This document shows, piece after piece, positions 1 through 7,962 of a DNA stretch of 64,000 nt (position 1 is the stretch's first letter; each line of letters begins with the position of its first letter). Location of the stretch: assembly GCF_000217995.1 (NCBI RefSeq), contig NC_015676.1:660103-724102 (forward strand), given 5' to 3'. The notes below the pieces were generated by a model that worked only from the letters and a program-made list of their open reading frames with translations, made no database searches and was not told the DNA's origin. This DNA comes from Methanosalsum zhilinae DSM 4017. GTDB taxonomy: Archaea > Halobacteriota > Methanosarcinia > Methanosarcinales > Methanosarcinaceae. Position numbers and translations under genes: made by a program.

Positions 1-518
1 CAGTTCTAGCATTGTTCATCACTTTTTTGCCTGCATTGATGAAACATAGATATAATCTTCATCTTGATCCATCACTAACTTTGTGGATAACTCTTGCAGT
101 ATTCCTTGATGCTCTTGGTACCTTTGGATTATATGAAGCCATTGCCAGATGGGATCACCTGACCCATGCTGTATCATCAAGTATAATTGCAGCTGCAGGA
201 TATGTAATTGTAAGGGCTATTGATATCTATAATCCGGAAATCCATATACCTCCAAGAATGATGTTTGTATTCATCCTCCTGTTTATCCTTTCAGCAGGCG
301 TGATCTGGGAGATCCTGGAATTCATAACTGACGAACTGGCATTGATGATTGGAATAGATGCTGTTCTTGTACAGTATGGTATTCATGATACAATGGGTGA
401 TATGCTATTCAATTTGATAGGAGCAATTATAGTGGCCTTCTGGGGAACCTTCTATCTAAATGATATATCCTACAGAATCGCAGAAATATTTGAGCAAAGA
501 TCAGATAACAAAAAATAA
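1..518 (+). CDS. Integral membrane protein, DUF2238-like (5' truncated by window edge)
   Basis: The reading frame is open from the first bases of the window, so the gene begins upstream; the first possible internal start is a TTG at 12, which I do not believe is the real start. The product is strongly hydrophobic with about four membrane segments. Two conserved-looking blocks are visible: WDHLTHAVSS in the middle and GIHDTMGDMLFNLIGAI near the C-terminus. The pattern WDH...E..D...D...GD.LFN resembles the DUF2238/YjdF family of bacterial and archaeal membrane proteins, whose function is unknown. The protein ends in a charged cytosolic tail (EQRSDNKK). No neighbour on the same strand is close enough to suggest an operon. 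Family assignment is from motif memory only. Confidence 0.6.
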   Translation, partial: VLALFITFLPALMKHRYNLHLDPSLTLWITLAVFLDALGTFGLYEAIARWDHLTHAVSSSIIAAAGYVIVRAIDIYNPEIHIPPRMMFVFILLFILSAGVIWEILEFITDELALMIGIDAVLVQYGIHDTMGDMLFNLIGAIIVAFWGTFYLNDISYRIAEIFEQRSDNKK

Positions 519-868
519 AAGGTTATTCCCTTTTAAATCCAGATACTGTGAATATTTTTGGTAAAAATAGAGTTTTGATTATTTACTGAATAAACCGCAT
601 AAACTAAATCTATGTCAGAGGAATAGATGCCTGACTTGATTAAATTAATATCATGATCTATATTTGATGCGTAACTTGATATGTGTTCTAAAAATAGTGA
701 CACAATCTAAAGGCAAAAGTTGAATTGGATATTTTATAAGATATTCAGATATTGTAGCATTTGAAATTACTAATATCTGTGTTCCTACAAATGTTTATGC
801 TTAATGGGCTTATGCTGGAGAATACAGTTTAATTAAGTTTATATATACATTTTCTGATATAGTATTGG
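519..868. other. AT-rich intergenic region
   Basis: This 350-base stretch holds no plausible gene, RNA or strong hairpin. Its only clear signal is the TATA-like box just before the K+ channel gene, listed separately. Confidence 0.5.
837..848 (+). promoter_or_regulatory. TATA box of the K+ channel gene
   Basis: The AT-only run TTTATATATAC lies centred about 26 bases before the ATG at 869. In archaea the start of transcription usually falls about 25 bases after the TATA centre, so the transcript would begin at or very near the start codon. No Shine-Dalgarno sequence is visible between the box and the ATG, which fits a leaderless or very short-leader mRNA. Confidence 0.5.
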
Positions 869-1759
869 ATGTATACTCATCTAAAGAAGAGTATCTATAA
901 AATTATAGAGCCGGAAGCTGAACAGAACAAACCAGGTCATTTTTTCAATTTATTTATAATCATACTTATTACTTTAAATGTAATTGCAGTTATCCTAGAG
1001 TCTGTTAAATGGCTTGCAGTCCCTTATGGGACTTTTTTTTTAAATTTTGAACTTATTTCTGTCCTGATATTCACAGTTGAATATTTATTTCGGGTATGGA
1101 CATGTACTGAAAATCCAAAGTTTTCTCATCCTGTCAAGGGAAGAATAAAATATGCATTTTCATTTCTTGCCCTGACAGACTTGATCGCAATATTGCCATA
1201 TTATCTGCCTCTTTTGTTCCCTGTAGATATGAGATTTGTTAGAGCTTTCAGGCTACTTAGAATATTCAGATTGCTAAAACTGGCCCGGTACACCTGTGCC
1301 CTGGGCATACTGTCACGGGGAGTTACCAGGCACAAGGATGTTTTTGGGATCATTTTTTTCATATTGATTCTTCTTTTAATTATTTCATCAAGTATCATGT
1401 ATTTCTTTGAAAGTACGGCTCAACCCCATCTTTTTTCCAGTATACCCATGACTATGTGGTGGGCAATAGCGACTGTAACAACTGTAGGTTACGGAGATGT
1501 TTATCCTGTCACTATGATGGGTAAGCTGTTTGGGTCAATTATAGCTCTCATTGCAATCGGTATTTTTGCTCTGCCTGCAGGGGTTCTTGCATCAGCTTTT
1601 ATGGAAGAGTTCAATCATATGAAGAATTGTTCTAAGCCATTAAACCAAGAAAACGCAAAAGAAATTCTGGATAAATTGGAATACATGGTTAAACTTCGCA
1701 ATGAGAATATCTTAAACGATAAAGAAATAGTTGATATCATAAGAAGGACCCTTAAATAA
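869..1759 (+). CDS. Voltage-gated potassium channel (Kv-type, 6 TM)
   Basis: This 296-residue protein has the complete six-helix Kv layout. S1 is at about 26-46, S2 57-77, S3 97-116 and S5 159-181. S4 carries basic residues at every third position (R122, R125, R128, R131, R134, K137, R140), the classical voltage sensor. The pore loop has the K+ selectivity filter TVGYGD (205-210), followed by S6. After S6 comes a 50-residue cytosolic tail whose last 35 residues (ENAKEILDKLEYMVKLR...) resemble a SHOCT-like short helical domain; no RCK/TrkA-N domain is present. It should form a tetrameric K+ channel in the cytoplasmic membrane. The ATG start lacks an SD but sits one TATA-to-start distance from a good TATA box, suggesting a leaderless transcript. 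It is monocistronic by spacing. Confidence 0.9.
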   Translation: MYTHLKKSIYKIIEPEAEQNKPGHFFNLFIIILITLNVIAVILESVKWLAVPYGTFFLNFELISVLIFTVEYLFRVWTCTENPKFSHPVKGRIKYAFSFLALTDLIAILPYYLPLLFPVDMRFVRAFRLLRIFRLLKLARYTCALGILSRGVTRHKDVFGIIFFILILLLIISSSIMYFFESTAQPHLFSSIPMTMWWAIATVTTVGYGDVYPVTMMGKLFGSIIALIAIGIFALPAGVLASAFMEEFNHMKNCSKPLNQENAKEILDKLEYMVKLRNENILNDKEIVDIIRRTLK

Positions 1760-1891
1760 GGCTTTATTCTCAATTAGAAACAACTACTTTTGATAAAGAA
1801 TATTTGTTCTTATCTCAGTTACGGTTAAAATTAAATCAAAGAGAGCAACAACTTTATTTATAAACAGATTCCATAATTTTTGGTGAATATT

Positions 1892-2710
1892 ATGACACAA
1901 AATTTCTATGATAACATGGAAGTCATCAATTCTTTTGAAAAAGATGGGTTCAAGATCGAAGTGCTTGAATATCAGAAATTAAAGGGAAGCAAGCATCACA
2001 ACATCGCAAAAAAATTGTATTATATTCATAAAGCAGGTATGTCACTTAAGCAGGTAAAAGTATCTCTTGAAGATAGAGGTCTTATAATTGAAAGCGGTAA
2101 CCTGAACTTCCACAAGGGGAACATTGAAATGGCTTCCCAGATCGGTGGTGTTGGAGGCCTTGCAAAGAAAATGATCAAAAGCAAACTGAATCAGGAAGCA
2201 ATGTTCAAGCCCCTTTACAAAGGCACTGGCGAGGTATTTCTTGAACCAAGCTTTGGTCATTTTATAATATATGAACTGGATGATGAATCGATTATTGTTG
2301 ACAAGGGATTGTTTTATTGCTGTGAAGAAGGAATTGATGTAGGCGTTGAATCCATGAAATCCATCTCTGCGGGAATGTTCGGTGGCGAAGGCTGGTTCCA
2401 GACCAAAATATCCGGCACAGGTACATGTGTTCTTTCAATACCGGTTCCTTTTGGAGAAGTCCTTAAGTATGAACTGAACAATGAGAAACTGCAGGTAGAT
2501 GGCACCTTTGCTTTATTGAGAACTTCAGGTATCAAATATAGTGTCAAAAGATCTTCTACAAACCTGGTCGGAACACTTACTGGTGGAGAAGGAATGTTGC
2601 AGACATTTGAAGGCACAGGTAAAGTTTGGCTGGCGCCTACTGAACCTATATATAAATATTTGACACTTGGAACTTCCGGAGTCCCGATCAATTATACAAA
2701 GACTGAATAA
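1892..2710 (+). CDS. AIM24 family protein
   Basis: The 272-residue product has the glycine-rich beta-rich pattern of the AIM24 family (formerly DUF124). It shows repeated G-G/E-G motifs such as GGVGGLAKK, YKGTGEVFLEP, GGEGWFQTKISGTG and GGEGMLQTFEGTGKVWLAPT. The last of these mirrors the earlier one and marks the internal duplication of the fold. The family is found in bacteria, archaea and mitochondria (Aim24) and its biochemical role is unknown. Upstream TTG and GTG codons are in frame, but the SD-like GGTGA at 1882-1886 is correctly spaced for the ATG at 1892, so I chose that start. A TATA-like TTTATTTATAAA lies about 35 bases upstream of the ATG. No operon partner is seen. Confidence 0.85.
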   Translation: MTQNFYDNMEVINSFEKDGFKIEVLEYQKLKGSKHHNIAKKLYYIHKAGMSLKQVKVSLEDRGLIIESGNLNFHKGNIEMASQIGGVGGLAKKMIKSKLNQEAMFKPLYKGTGEVFLEPSFGHFIIYELDDESIIVDKGLFYCCEEGIDVGVESMKSISAGMFGGEGWFQTKISGTGTCVLSIPVPFGEVLKYELNNEKLQVDGTFALLRTSGIKYSVKRSSTNLVGTLTGGEGMLQTFEGTGKVWLAPTEPIYKYLTLGTSGVPINYTKTE

Positions 2711-3224
2711 TGAACAATATGTCAATAAAATTATCAAGATCAGGGGTATTGAATCATATATCTTTTTTTGATAATTTCAAAAAAGCGGAAGTTATGGTCT
2801 TGTATCGATTACTGGTGTATAATCTAGAAAATCAAGATATTTAACTCCGGTTCTCTTACCTTTTTTTGGTTAGCTTCACAAAAGCTATCTAATTGTAGTT
2901 GTAGTAATTCCTGTAGAACTTCTGGATACAAATACCACTTTAATTTTCCCTGCCTACTTTTAAAGATGATATCATATCTTGTATAACAGCATTACACTCA
3001 AAAATAACAATTAATCAGTATAAATTGAAATAAGTTGCTTTTATTATATTATTGGTAGAAATTGACTTTAAAAACTATTGATTAGACAAATAAATTCGAA
3101 TAAAACTTTTTATGCAGTAAATTTATATTCGTTGTGGTACTTATACTATAATATAAGCTTATTTTACTTTTTTAAGTAAATAAGGAATTGAGCTTATTTT
3201 GATATATAAATGGAGGTTAATAAT
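2711..3224. other. Intergenic region with a T-rich hairpin
   Basis: This 514-base AT-rich stretch contains no gene I can support. At about 2762-2786 a run CTTTTTTTGA and its near complement TTCAAAAAAG form an imperfect hairpin that may end the AIM24 transcript. A shorter perfect inverted repeat TAGCTT/AAGCTA lies at 2871-2887. A TATA-like stretch around 3146-3157 (ACTATAATATAAG) is the likely promoter for the next small gene. Confidence 0.35.
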
Positions 3225-3422
3225 ATGGAGGGTAAAAGTACAGTAGATCTGATTTTTCTGGCACTGTTGATAATAGGTGGTCTCAACTGGGGTTTGGTCG
3301 GAGTCTTTAATTTTAATCTTGTTGAAGCACTGTTTGGAGCATGGCCGGTTGTTGAAAGGGCTGTGTATACTATAGTAGGAATTGCTGCATTATATACTAT
3401 CTATTATATCACCAGGAAATAA
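3225..3422 (+). CDS. DUF378 family small membrane protein
   Basis: The 65-residue product matches the DUF378 pattern: a first helix with GGLNWGLVGVF, then a short loop with the family's typical FNLVEALFG, then a second helix ending YYITRK. It spans the membrane twice; the family has no assigned function. An earlier in-frame ATG exists at 3210, but the GGAGG at 3212-3216 lies inside that extension and is spaced 8 bases from the ATG at 3225, so the shorter form is the real start. The gene stands alone, with roughly 300 AT-rich bases on the 3' side. Confidence 0.85.
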   Translation: MEGKSTVDLIFLALLIIGGLNWGLVGVFNFNLVEALFGAWPVVERAVYTIVGIAALYTIYYITRK

Positions 3423-3718
3423 TTAAAACCAGGATGATAGTAATTTGAAATAAGCAAGGATATATTAGATTTGGTAAGATCCTTCAGAATTTGTAAAAAA
3501 CCTATTTCAAGTGGTTTTGCCAGTATTGTGAAGGATTTTTTGAATTTTTCAACATCTTTTATTTGGTTAATTATCTTTATGTATAAGAGTCAATTACTCC
3601 TCCCTGACGAAAGAAGACTCCTGCTCTTAATTTGAACGGATAATTCAGGTCTATTCTGACCGAAATATTCAACTGGAAATTTCTTACTAAAAATAAAAAG
3701 CACCTGTAAAAATAATCA

Positions 3719-4363
3719 TCATTGACCTAAATTATTATACCCTGTTGAACGCAGTTTTCGGGTTAGATTATCTCTAAATTTTAAGGTCTTTAGGAGTTTC
3801 TCACCAGCTTTGCTTGCTTTTTCCATAGCGATTTGATCGCTTACAGCTTCTCCTGGTGAGAACAGATTTAATATTTTTGCTGTGCTTACAACTCTGTAAC
3901 CCAGAGCTTCCAGTGGCTTTTCCATTACTTCAGCGGTATAGCCCATATCAGCCGCATTATTCTGTTCACAAACAGCAACTACAACGGCATATTTAATTCC
4001 CAGTATTTCATTTATTCCCATCCAGACAGAACGGTCACCCTCATCAAAAGCTTCGAAACAATAGCATCGATCTATAAAAGTTTTCATGTCTCCTGATACA
4101 TTATAAAAGTATGTTGGAGAACCTAAAACGATAGCATCAGCTTCTAAAATTTTAGGATATATATCCTGCATATCATCATCAACTATACACCTGAATGTAT
4201 CCTGGCAACCATCGCATCCATTACAGTCATTTATATTGTAGTCGCCCAGAAAAACCAGTTTAGTATCAATACCATTTTCTTCAAAAGGCTTTAAAGCTTC
4301 TTTCACCAGTGCAGAAGTATTTCCATTTTTCCTTTGACTTCCAACAACACCCAGAACTTTCAC
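3719..4363 (-). CDS. Iron-sulfur flavoprotein (Isf family), NADPH-dependent FMN reductase-like
   Basis: The 214-residue product starts with a flavodoxin-like FMN phosphate loop (GSQRKNGNTSALV, 8-20) and carries GSPTYFYNVSGDMKTFIDRC for the second flavin contact. Between them lies the compact cysteine motif C-x2-C-x2-C-x5-C, which in Methanosarcina thermophila Isf binds a [4Fe-4S] cluster. Isf-type proteins accept electrons from ferredoxin and are linked to reduction of O2 and H2O2 in anaerobes; that role is known for the family and only inferred here. SD-like TTGAGGG precedes the ATG. A near-palindrome overlies its promoter region (see 4389-4417). It is monocistronic by spacing. Confidence 0.88.
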   Translation of the reverse strand: MKVLGVVGSQRKNGNTSALVKEALKPFEENGIDTKLVFLGDYNINDCNGCDGCQDTFRCIVDDDMQDIYPKILEADAIVLGSPTYFYNVSGDMKTFIDRCYCFEAFDEGDRSVWMGINEILGIKYAVVVAVCEQNNAADMGYTAEVMEKPLEALGYRVVSTAKILNLFSPGEAVSDQIAMEKASKAGEKLLKTLKFRDNLTRKLRSTGYNNLGQ

Positions 4364-4716
4364 ATGAATCCCTCAATATCATTTAATTGCATTTATTATA
4401 GTTATAATAGTAAATGCAGAACTTTGGTTTACTGCTCTTTACTGATACATCGCCATTTATTATAACATAACCCCTCTAAAATATCTGTCTCATACTGTAT
4501 CTGGAACTGTTTTACATTTCAAAGACATTACTCGGATTCGTTGACGCTGTCATCTATACTATTCTACATATCTTCCATTAATCAGAAAGAATCAGAATAT
4601 ATATGACTAGAATCACATTTTATTGTGAACGCACATGTAATAATTATCAAAGATGCAGTAAGTGATCAGGAATTTAATCTAAAAAATAATAGATAAAAAA
4701 GTGGAATAAAAAGAAA
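4364..4716. other. Intergenic region between flavoprotein and ferritin-like gene
   Basis: This 353-base stretch separates two minus-strand genes and holds the promoter of the flavoprotein gene at its left end. Beyond the palindrome listed separately I see no gene, RNA or strong repeat. Confidence 0.4.
4389..4417 (-). promoter_or_regulatory. Near-palindromic operator candidate upstream of Isf gene
   Basis: The arms GCATTTA (4389-4395) and TAAATGC (4411-4417) are exact reverse complements, and the inner TTATA/TATAA segments continue the symmetry with one slip. The element lies 26-54 bases before the flavoprotein ATG and overlaps its TATA-like sequence. A regulator bound there would block transcription. 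Confidence 0.4.
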
Positions 4717-5004
4717 TCAGCCTTCTTCAAGGCTTGCTATGTCTTTTTCTTCACTGAAAAAGTACTCTTTAAATTCCTTAGCAAAATTTCCATCATTTTG
4801 CCTGATCCATTCTATGAGCATAGCTGCATGTTCTTTTTCTTCATTTGCATTATGTATCAGAATTTTTTTCAGGTTCTCATCTGTGCAGGCATCTGCCCTC
4901 TGGTTATACCAGTCAACAGCTTCCAATTCTTCCTTAAGAGAATCAATTGCTCTTTTAAGATCAAGAGTTTTTTCTGACAACTTACTTCTTTCTTCGTGAA
5001 TCAT
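4717..5004 (-). CDS. Encapsulated-ferritin-like protein (EncFtn family)
   Basis: At 95 residues the protein is half the length of classical ferritin and matches the two-helix EncFtn type. The block EELEAVDWYNQRA is followed by HNANEEKEHAAMLIEWIRQ, the signature of the family. By comparison with the Rhodospirillum rubrum protein the ferroxidase residues should be E26, E56 and H59, with W32/Y33 alongside. Members dimerise to build the diiron site and assemble as a ring; they usually sit inside an encapsulin shell. The C-terminal tail (SEEKDIASLEEG) could be a cargo peptide, but no encapsulin gene lies in this window. SD AGGTGATAAT precedes the ATG. Family placement is firm; iron storage role is inferred. 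Confidence 0.85.
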   Translation of the reverse strand: MIHEERSKLSEKTLDLKRAIDSLKEELEAVDWYNQRADACTDENLKKILIHNANEEKEHAAMLIEWIRQNDGNFAKEFKEYFFSEEKDIASLEEG

Positions 5005-5226
5005 ATTATCACCTATGCATATGTATGTTATTTTGGTATATAAATTTTGGAGAAATAGAAGATGTAATTTATAGGTTTGCAGCTATTTATCGACGTTATC
5101 CATTTTTAAGTTGATGATTAATTTAATATACCACTTTAAATTTAGTTTTCAACGGACATATTTGACAGCCTGAAATAAATTAATATTTGAATTAATACCT
5201 TTAATATTGAAATGGAGGAAATTGTG

Positions 5227-5526
5227 ATGTGTAATGTAAGGTTGAGCTGGAAGATCAAATGGAATAATGCATTACTTGGAAAAACAAAAGATTTTGTGTT
5301 CTTAGACCGAATAAAGTACTTCTTGCGTGATGATCTGAATATGGAGTATCTCAAAGAAAATGATCACCATACAACAGATGATCGGGGACAGATCAAGTAC
5401 TATGATATTGTAGTCGATGGAAAAGTCTATAAAAATGGTGCATGGTCTTATATGGATTATCAAACCTATTCAAAAGATTATAGTAATTACATTGCATTTG
5501 ATGAAGATGTTTACATGTCAACTTAA
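5227..5526 (+). CDS. Small hypothetical protein
   Basis: I do not recognise this 99-residue protein. It is soluble, acidic in its C-terminal half, rich in aromatic residues (many Tyr, several Trp) and contains one cysteine near its start (MCNVRLSW). An upstream ATG at 5212 is in frame, but the GGAGG inside that extension is placed about 8 bases before the ATG at 5227, so the shorter form is preferred. It is divergent from the EncFtn gene across about 220 AT-rich bases. The good SD and codon pattern support a real gene; no function can be offered. Confidence 0.65.
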   Translation: MCNVRLSWKIKWNNALLGKTKDFVFLDRIKYFLRDDLNMEYLKENDHHTTDDRGQIKYYDIVVDGKVYKNGAWSYMDYQTYSKDYSNYIAFDEDVYMST

Positions 5527-5666
5527 AAGCACAAACTAGATTTAAAATCAGCTAATTCAGTCAACAAATTCTCTTATTTTTCATTTATACAAACAATTTC
5601 TCATTCCTATTTTATAGATTTCTACTAAAGATTGTTTTATCATGCTTTCTGAAAAACACTCAGTGT

Positions 5667-6512
5667 TCATATAGACATTAGGATTATAGCGATCAGGGCA
5701 GCTATTACTCCTATCCACTGACGCGGAGCAAGCTGCTCTGCCAATAATATACATGCCAGCATTACTGTAACTGCAGGACTCAGTGAGGATAGGATTGTGG
5801 CAACATCCAATCGCCCAGCTTCTGAAGCCAGAGCAAAAAAAGTGACACCCCCAGTGTTGAATAACCCTGCAAGGATAACTACAAGAACCACATTGCTTGT
5901 GGGCTTACTGACGGTATTTGTTAGCATTATGAATCCTGTGAGCATGATAAATGCTGTAATTCTTGAAACCGTCAATGGCCAGTAAATTGCAGTTGCACTG
6001 AAATTATCAATGGAGATAAAGAACAGACCAAACAATATTCCTGCAAGTAACGGATATTCCAAATCTTTTGCCTTTAACTTTGGTCCAACATTCATGTTAA
6101 CAATAAACCATATTCCAATAAATGCAAAGATAAAGCCAGTGATCTTAAATAAAGATGGGATACCTTCATTTAGAGATGAATATACTACCGGTATGATCAC
6201 TGATATTACTGCAGCCAGGGGAGCAACTATACCCATTTTTCCTTTGGCCAGGCCTATATATAATGCTATCAAGCCGGCAGCTCCAAAAAATCCTGCAAAA
6301 GCACCCCATATCAGATTGTCCATTGAAGGTATATTTTCTGAAAATACAAATGCAAGAATTGGGAATGTAAAGATCCCCATAATTTGTGTGACCAGAACCA
6401 CAGAATAAGCACTTGTATGTCTGGTAGCACACCCTCCTATAAAATCCCCTGCACCCCATGATAATGCGCATGCAAGTCCGAAAAGTATTGCAAGGGTTTC
6501 TACAGGTATCAT
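5667..6512 (-). CDS. EamA/DMT-superfamily transporter
   Basis: The 281-residue product is almost entirely hydrophobic, with about ten membrane helices in two related halves. The N-terminal half contains ALSWGAGDFIGG and a conserved GLAKGKMGIVAPLAAVISVIIP block. The second half ends in ATILSSLSPAVTVMLACILLAEQLAPRQWIGVIAALIAI, the typical closing helix pair of EamA repeats, with the conserved E in LAEQL. Proteins of this drug/metabolite transporter superfamily move small metabolites; the substrate cannot be told from sequence. The gene stands alone and converges with the small hypothetical gene on its 3' side. Confidence 0.85.
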   Translation of the reverse strand: MIPVETLAILFGLACALSWGAGDFIGGCATRHTSAYSVVLVTQIMGIFTFPILAFVFSENIPSMDNLIWGAFAGFFGAAGLIALYIGLAKGKMGIVAPLAAVISVIIPVVYSSLNEGIPSLFKITGFIFAFIGIWFIVNMNVGPKLKAKDLEYPLLAGILFGLFFISIDNFSATAIYWPLTVSRITAFIMLTGFIMLTNTVSKPTSNVVLVVILAGLFNTGGVTFFALASEAGRLDVATILSSLSPAVTVMLACILLAEQLAPRQWIGVIAALIAIILMSI

Positions 6513-6681
6513 TTTATTTCTCCGGTAATTTTAAAATCAGTCAATTAAAATAGTTTACTTTTTATTTATCTGTAGACGATAACTTGAAGTAGTGTTCATA
6601 TAAAAGTATTTCAATCTATGCAGACTAACTTCTTACATCTATAACTTTATACACCTTAATGATTGTTCTAAGAGGCATTTT

Positions 6682-7704
6682 ATGGCAGATATGACGCTAA
6701 GACAAAGATTTTTGGATTCTCTGATGGGAAAAGATGTTGATAAAGTTCCAGCATGTTCAGTAACTCAGACTGGAACAGTTGAATTGATGGATGCCACCGG
6801 TGTCTTTTGGCCTGATGCACACTATGATGCTGAGATGATGGCAACTCTTGCAATTGGTGGATATGAGATCGCAGGTCTGGAAGCAGTAAGGTATCCTTTT
6901 GATGGAACTGCTGTTGCTCAAACGCTTGGCTGTGCTATCAAAGAGGGAACACTTGACTCTCAGCCATCAGTTCTCAAGGGTCCATGTGAAATTAAAGAGG
7001 ATGCGCTGGAATATATCATTCCTGATAATTTTATGGAATCTGACCGCATTGTCACAATACTGGATGCTACAGAGATTGTCAGGGAAAAGGTGGGGGATGA
7101 TGTGCCTGTTATTGCGGGAATGGCTGGTCCTGCTGCCATAGCTTCATTTCTTTTGAGTGCGAAGAATTACCTGATGTGGTCCATTACAAATCCGGAGATT
7201 ATAGAACGAGTTGTTAAAATTGGGGTAGAGGTATGTACGGATTATTCAAACGCTCTTTTTGAAAGAGGTGCAGACGTGATATGTATGCCAGATTCAGAAG
7301 CAGGTCCCGATCTGTTACCCCCAGCCATTTTTGAATCTCTGTTCCTGCCAGAATATAAGAAATTATGTGGCAATACATCTGGTCCCATGATATTGCATAT
7401 GTGTGGAGATGCTACTGCAATCCTTGATCCGATGGCAAATTCAGGATTTGAAGGTTTGAGTATTGAAGAAAAAGTGAATCTAAAATATGCTAAAGATGTC
7501 ATAGGGAACAGAGCCTGTCTTATAGGCAATGTAGCTCCTGTAGATATTCTCCTATCATCAAGTCCTACAGAAGTGAAAGAGCAGGCCAGGGCGTGTATAG
7601 AAAACGGTGTGAACATTCTTGCACCAGGTTGTGGACTTGCACCACATACACCTACCAGAAACCTGAAAGCTATGGTAAGTGCACGGGATGAATATTATGG
7701 ATGA
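6682..7704 (+). CDS. mtaA: Methylcobamide:CoM methyltransferase, MtaA type
   Basis: The 340-residue protein belongs to the uroporphyrinogen-decarboxylase-fold methyltransferases (MtaA/MtbA/CmuA). It moves the methyl group from a methylated corrinoid protein to coenzyme M in the cytosol, feeding methyl-CoM to methanogenesis. The zinc ligands are H239-x-C241 (LHMCGD) and C317 (APGCGLAP), the H-x-C-xn-C motif of the family. The N-terminus (SVTQTGTVELMD, GLEAVRYPF) resembles MtaA, the methanol-associated enzyme, more than MtbA, as I recall the two sequences; the distinction deserves a tree. Length is normal. SD AGAGG precedes the ATG. No mtaCB genes are nearby; mtmCB is about 9 kb away. Confidence 0.85.
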   Translation: MADMTLRQRFLDSLMGKDVDKVPACSVTQTGTVELMDATGVFWPDAHYDAEMMATLAIGGYEIAGLEAVRYPFDGTAVAQTLGCAIKEGTLDSQPSVLKGPCEIKEDALEYIIPDNFMESDRIVTILDATEIVREKVGDDVPVIAGMAGPAAIASFLLSAKNYLMWSITNPEIIERVVKIGVEVCTDYSNALFERGADVICMPDSEAGPDLLPPAIFESLFLPEYKKLCGNTSGPMILHMCGDATAILDPMANSGFEGLSIEEKVNLKYAKDVIGNRACLIGNVAPVDILLSSSPTEVKEQARACIENGVNILAPGCGLAPHTPTRNLKAMVSARDEYYG

Positions 7705-7787
7705 CCGGGCCATGAGATATGTCTTCCGGATAATAGTTAAATGAGATTTCCTGGAGATCCTTAGGTACTGTATGGTTGATATGGAGC

Positions 7788-7831
7788 AATTCCAGTTTTT
7801 GTTGCTTGTTTAAAGTACAGGAACTGGAATT
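7788..7831. repeat. Inverted repeat downstream of mtaA
   Basis: AATTCCAGTT (7788-7797) and AACTGGAATT (7822-7831) are perfect 10-base reverse complements around a 24-base loop. It lies about 85 bases after the mtaA stop and could be part of its 3' UTR. Confidence 0.5.
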
Positions 7832-7936
7832 TATCAGTTAAAAAAAGTGTGAAAATATTTTATTATCAAAGATCCTTCATAAGAAAATGTGAAACGACTT
7901 GCCAGAACAGTGATGAAGTAAAAAAAATAAATAAAA

Positions 7937-7956
7937 TTTCCTGAAGAGTTAGGAAA
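7937..7956. terminator. Bidirectional hairpin terminator between mtaA and actin-like gene
   Basis: TTTCCT and AGGAAA form a 6-bp stem around GAAGAGTT. On the plus strand it is followed by CTTTTTTT, and on the minus strand by TTTTATTTATTTTTTTT, so it can end both converging transcripts. It lies directly after the stop codon of the minus-strand gene. Confidence 0.5.
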
Positions 7957-7962
7957 CTTTTT

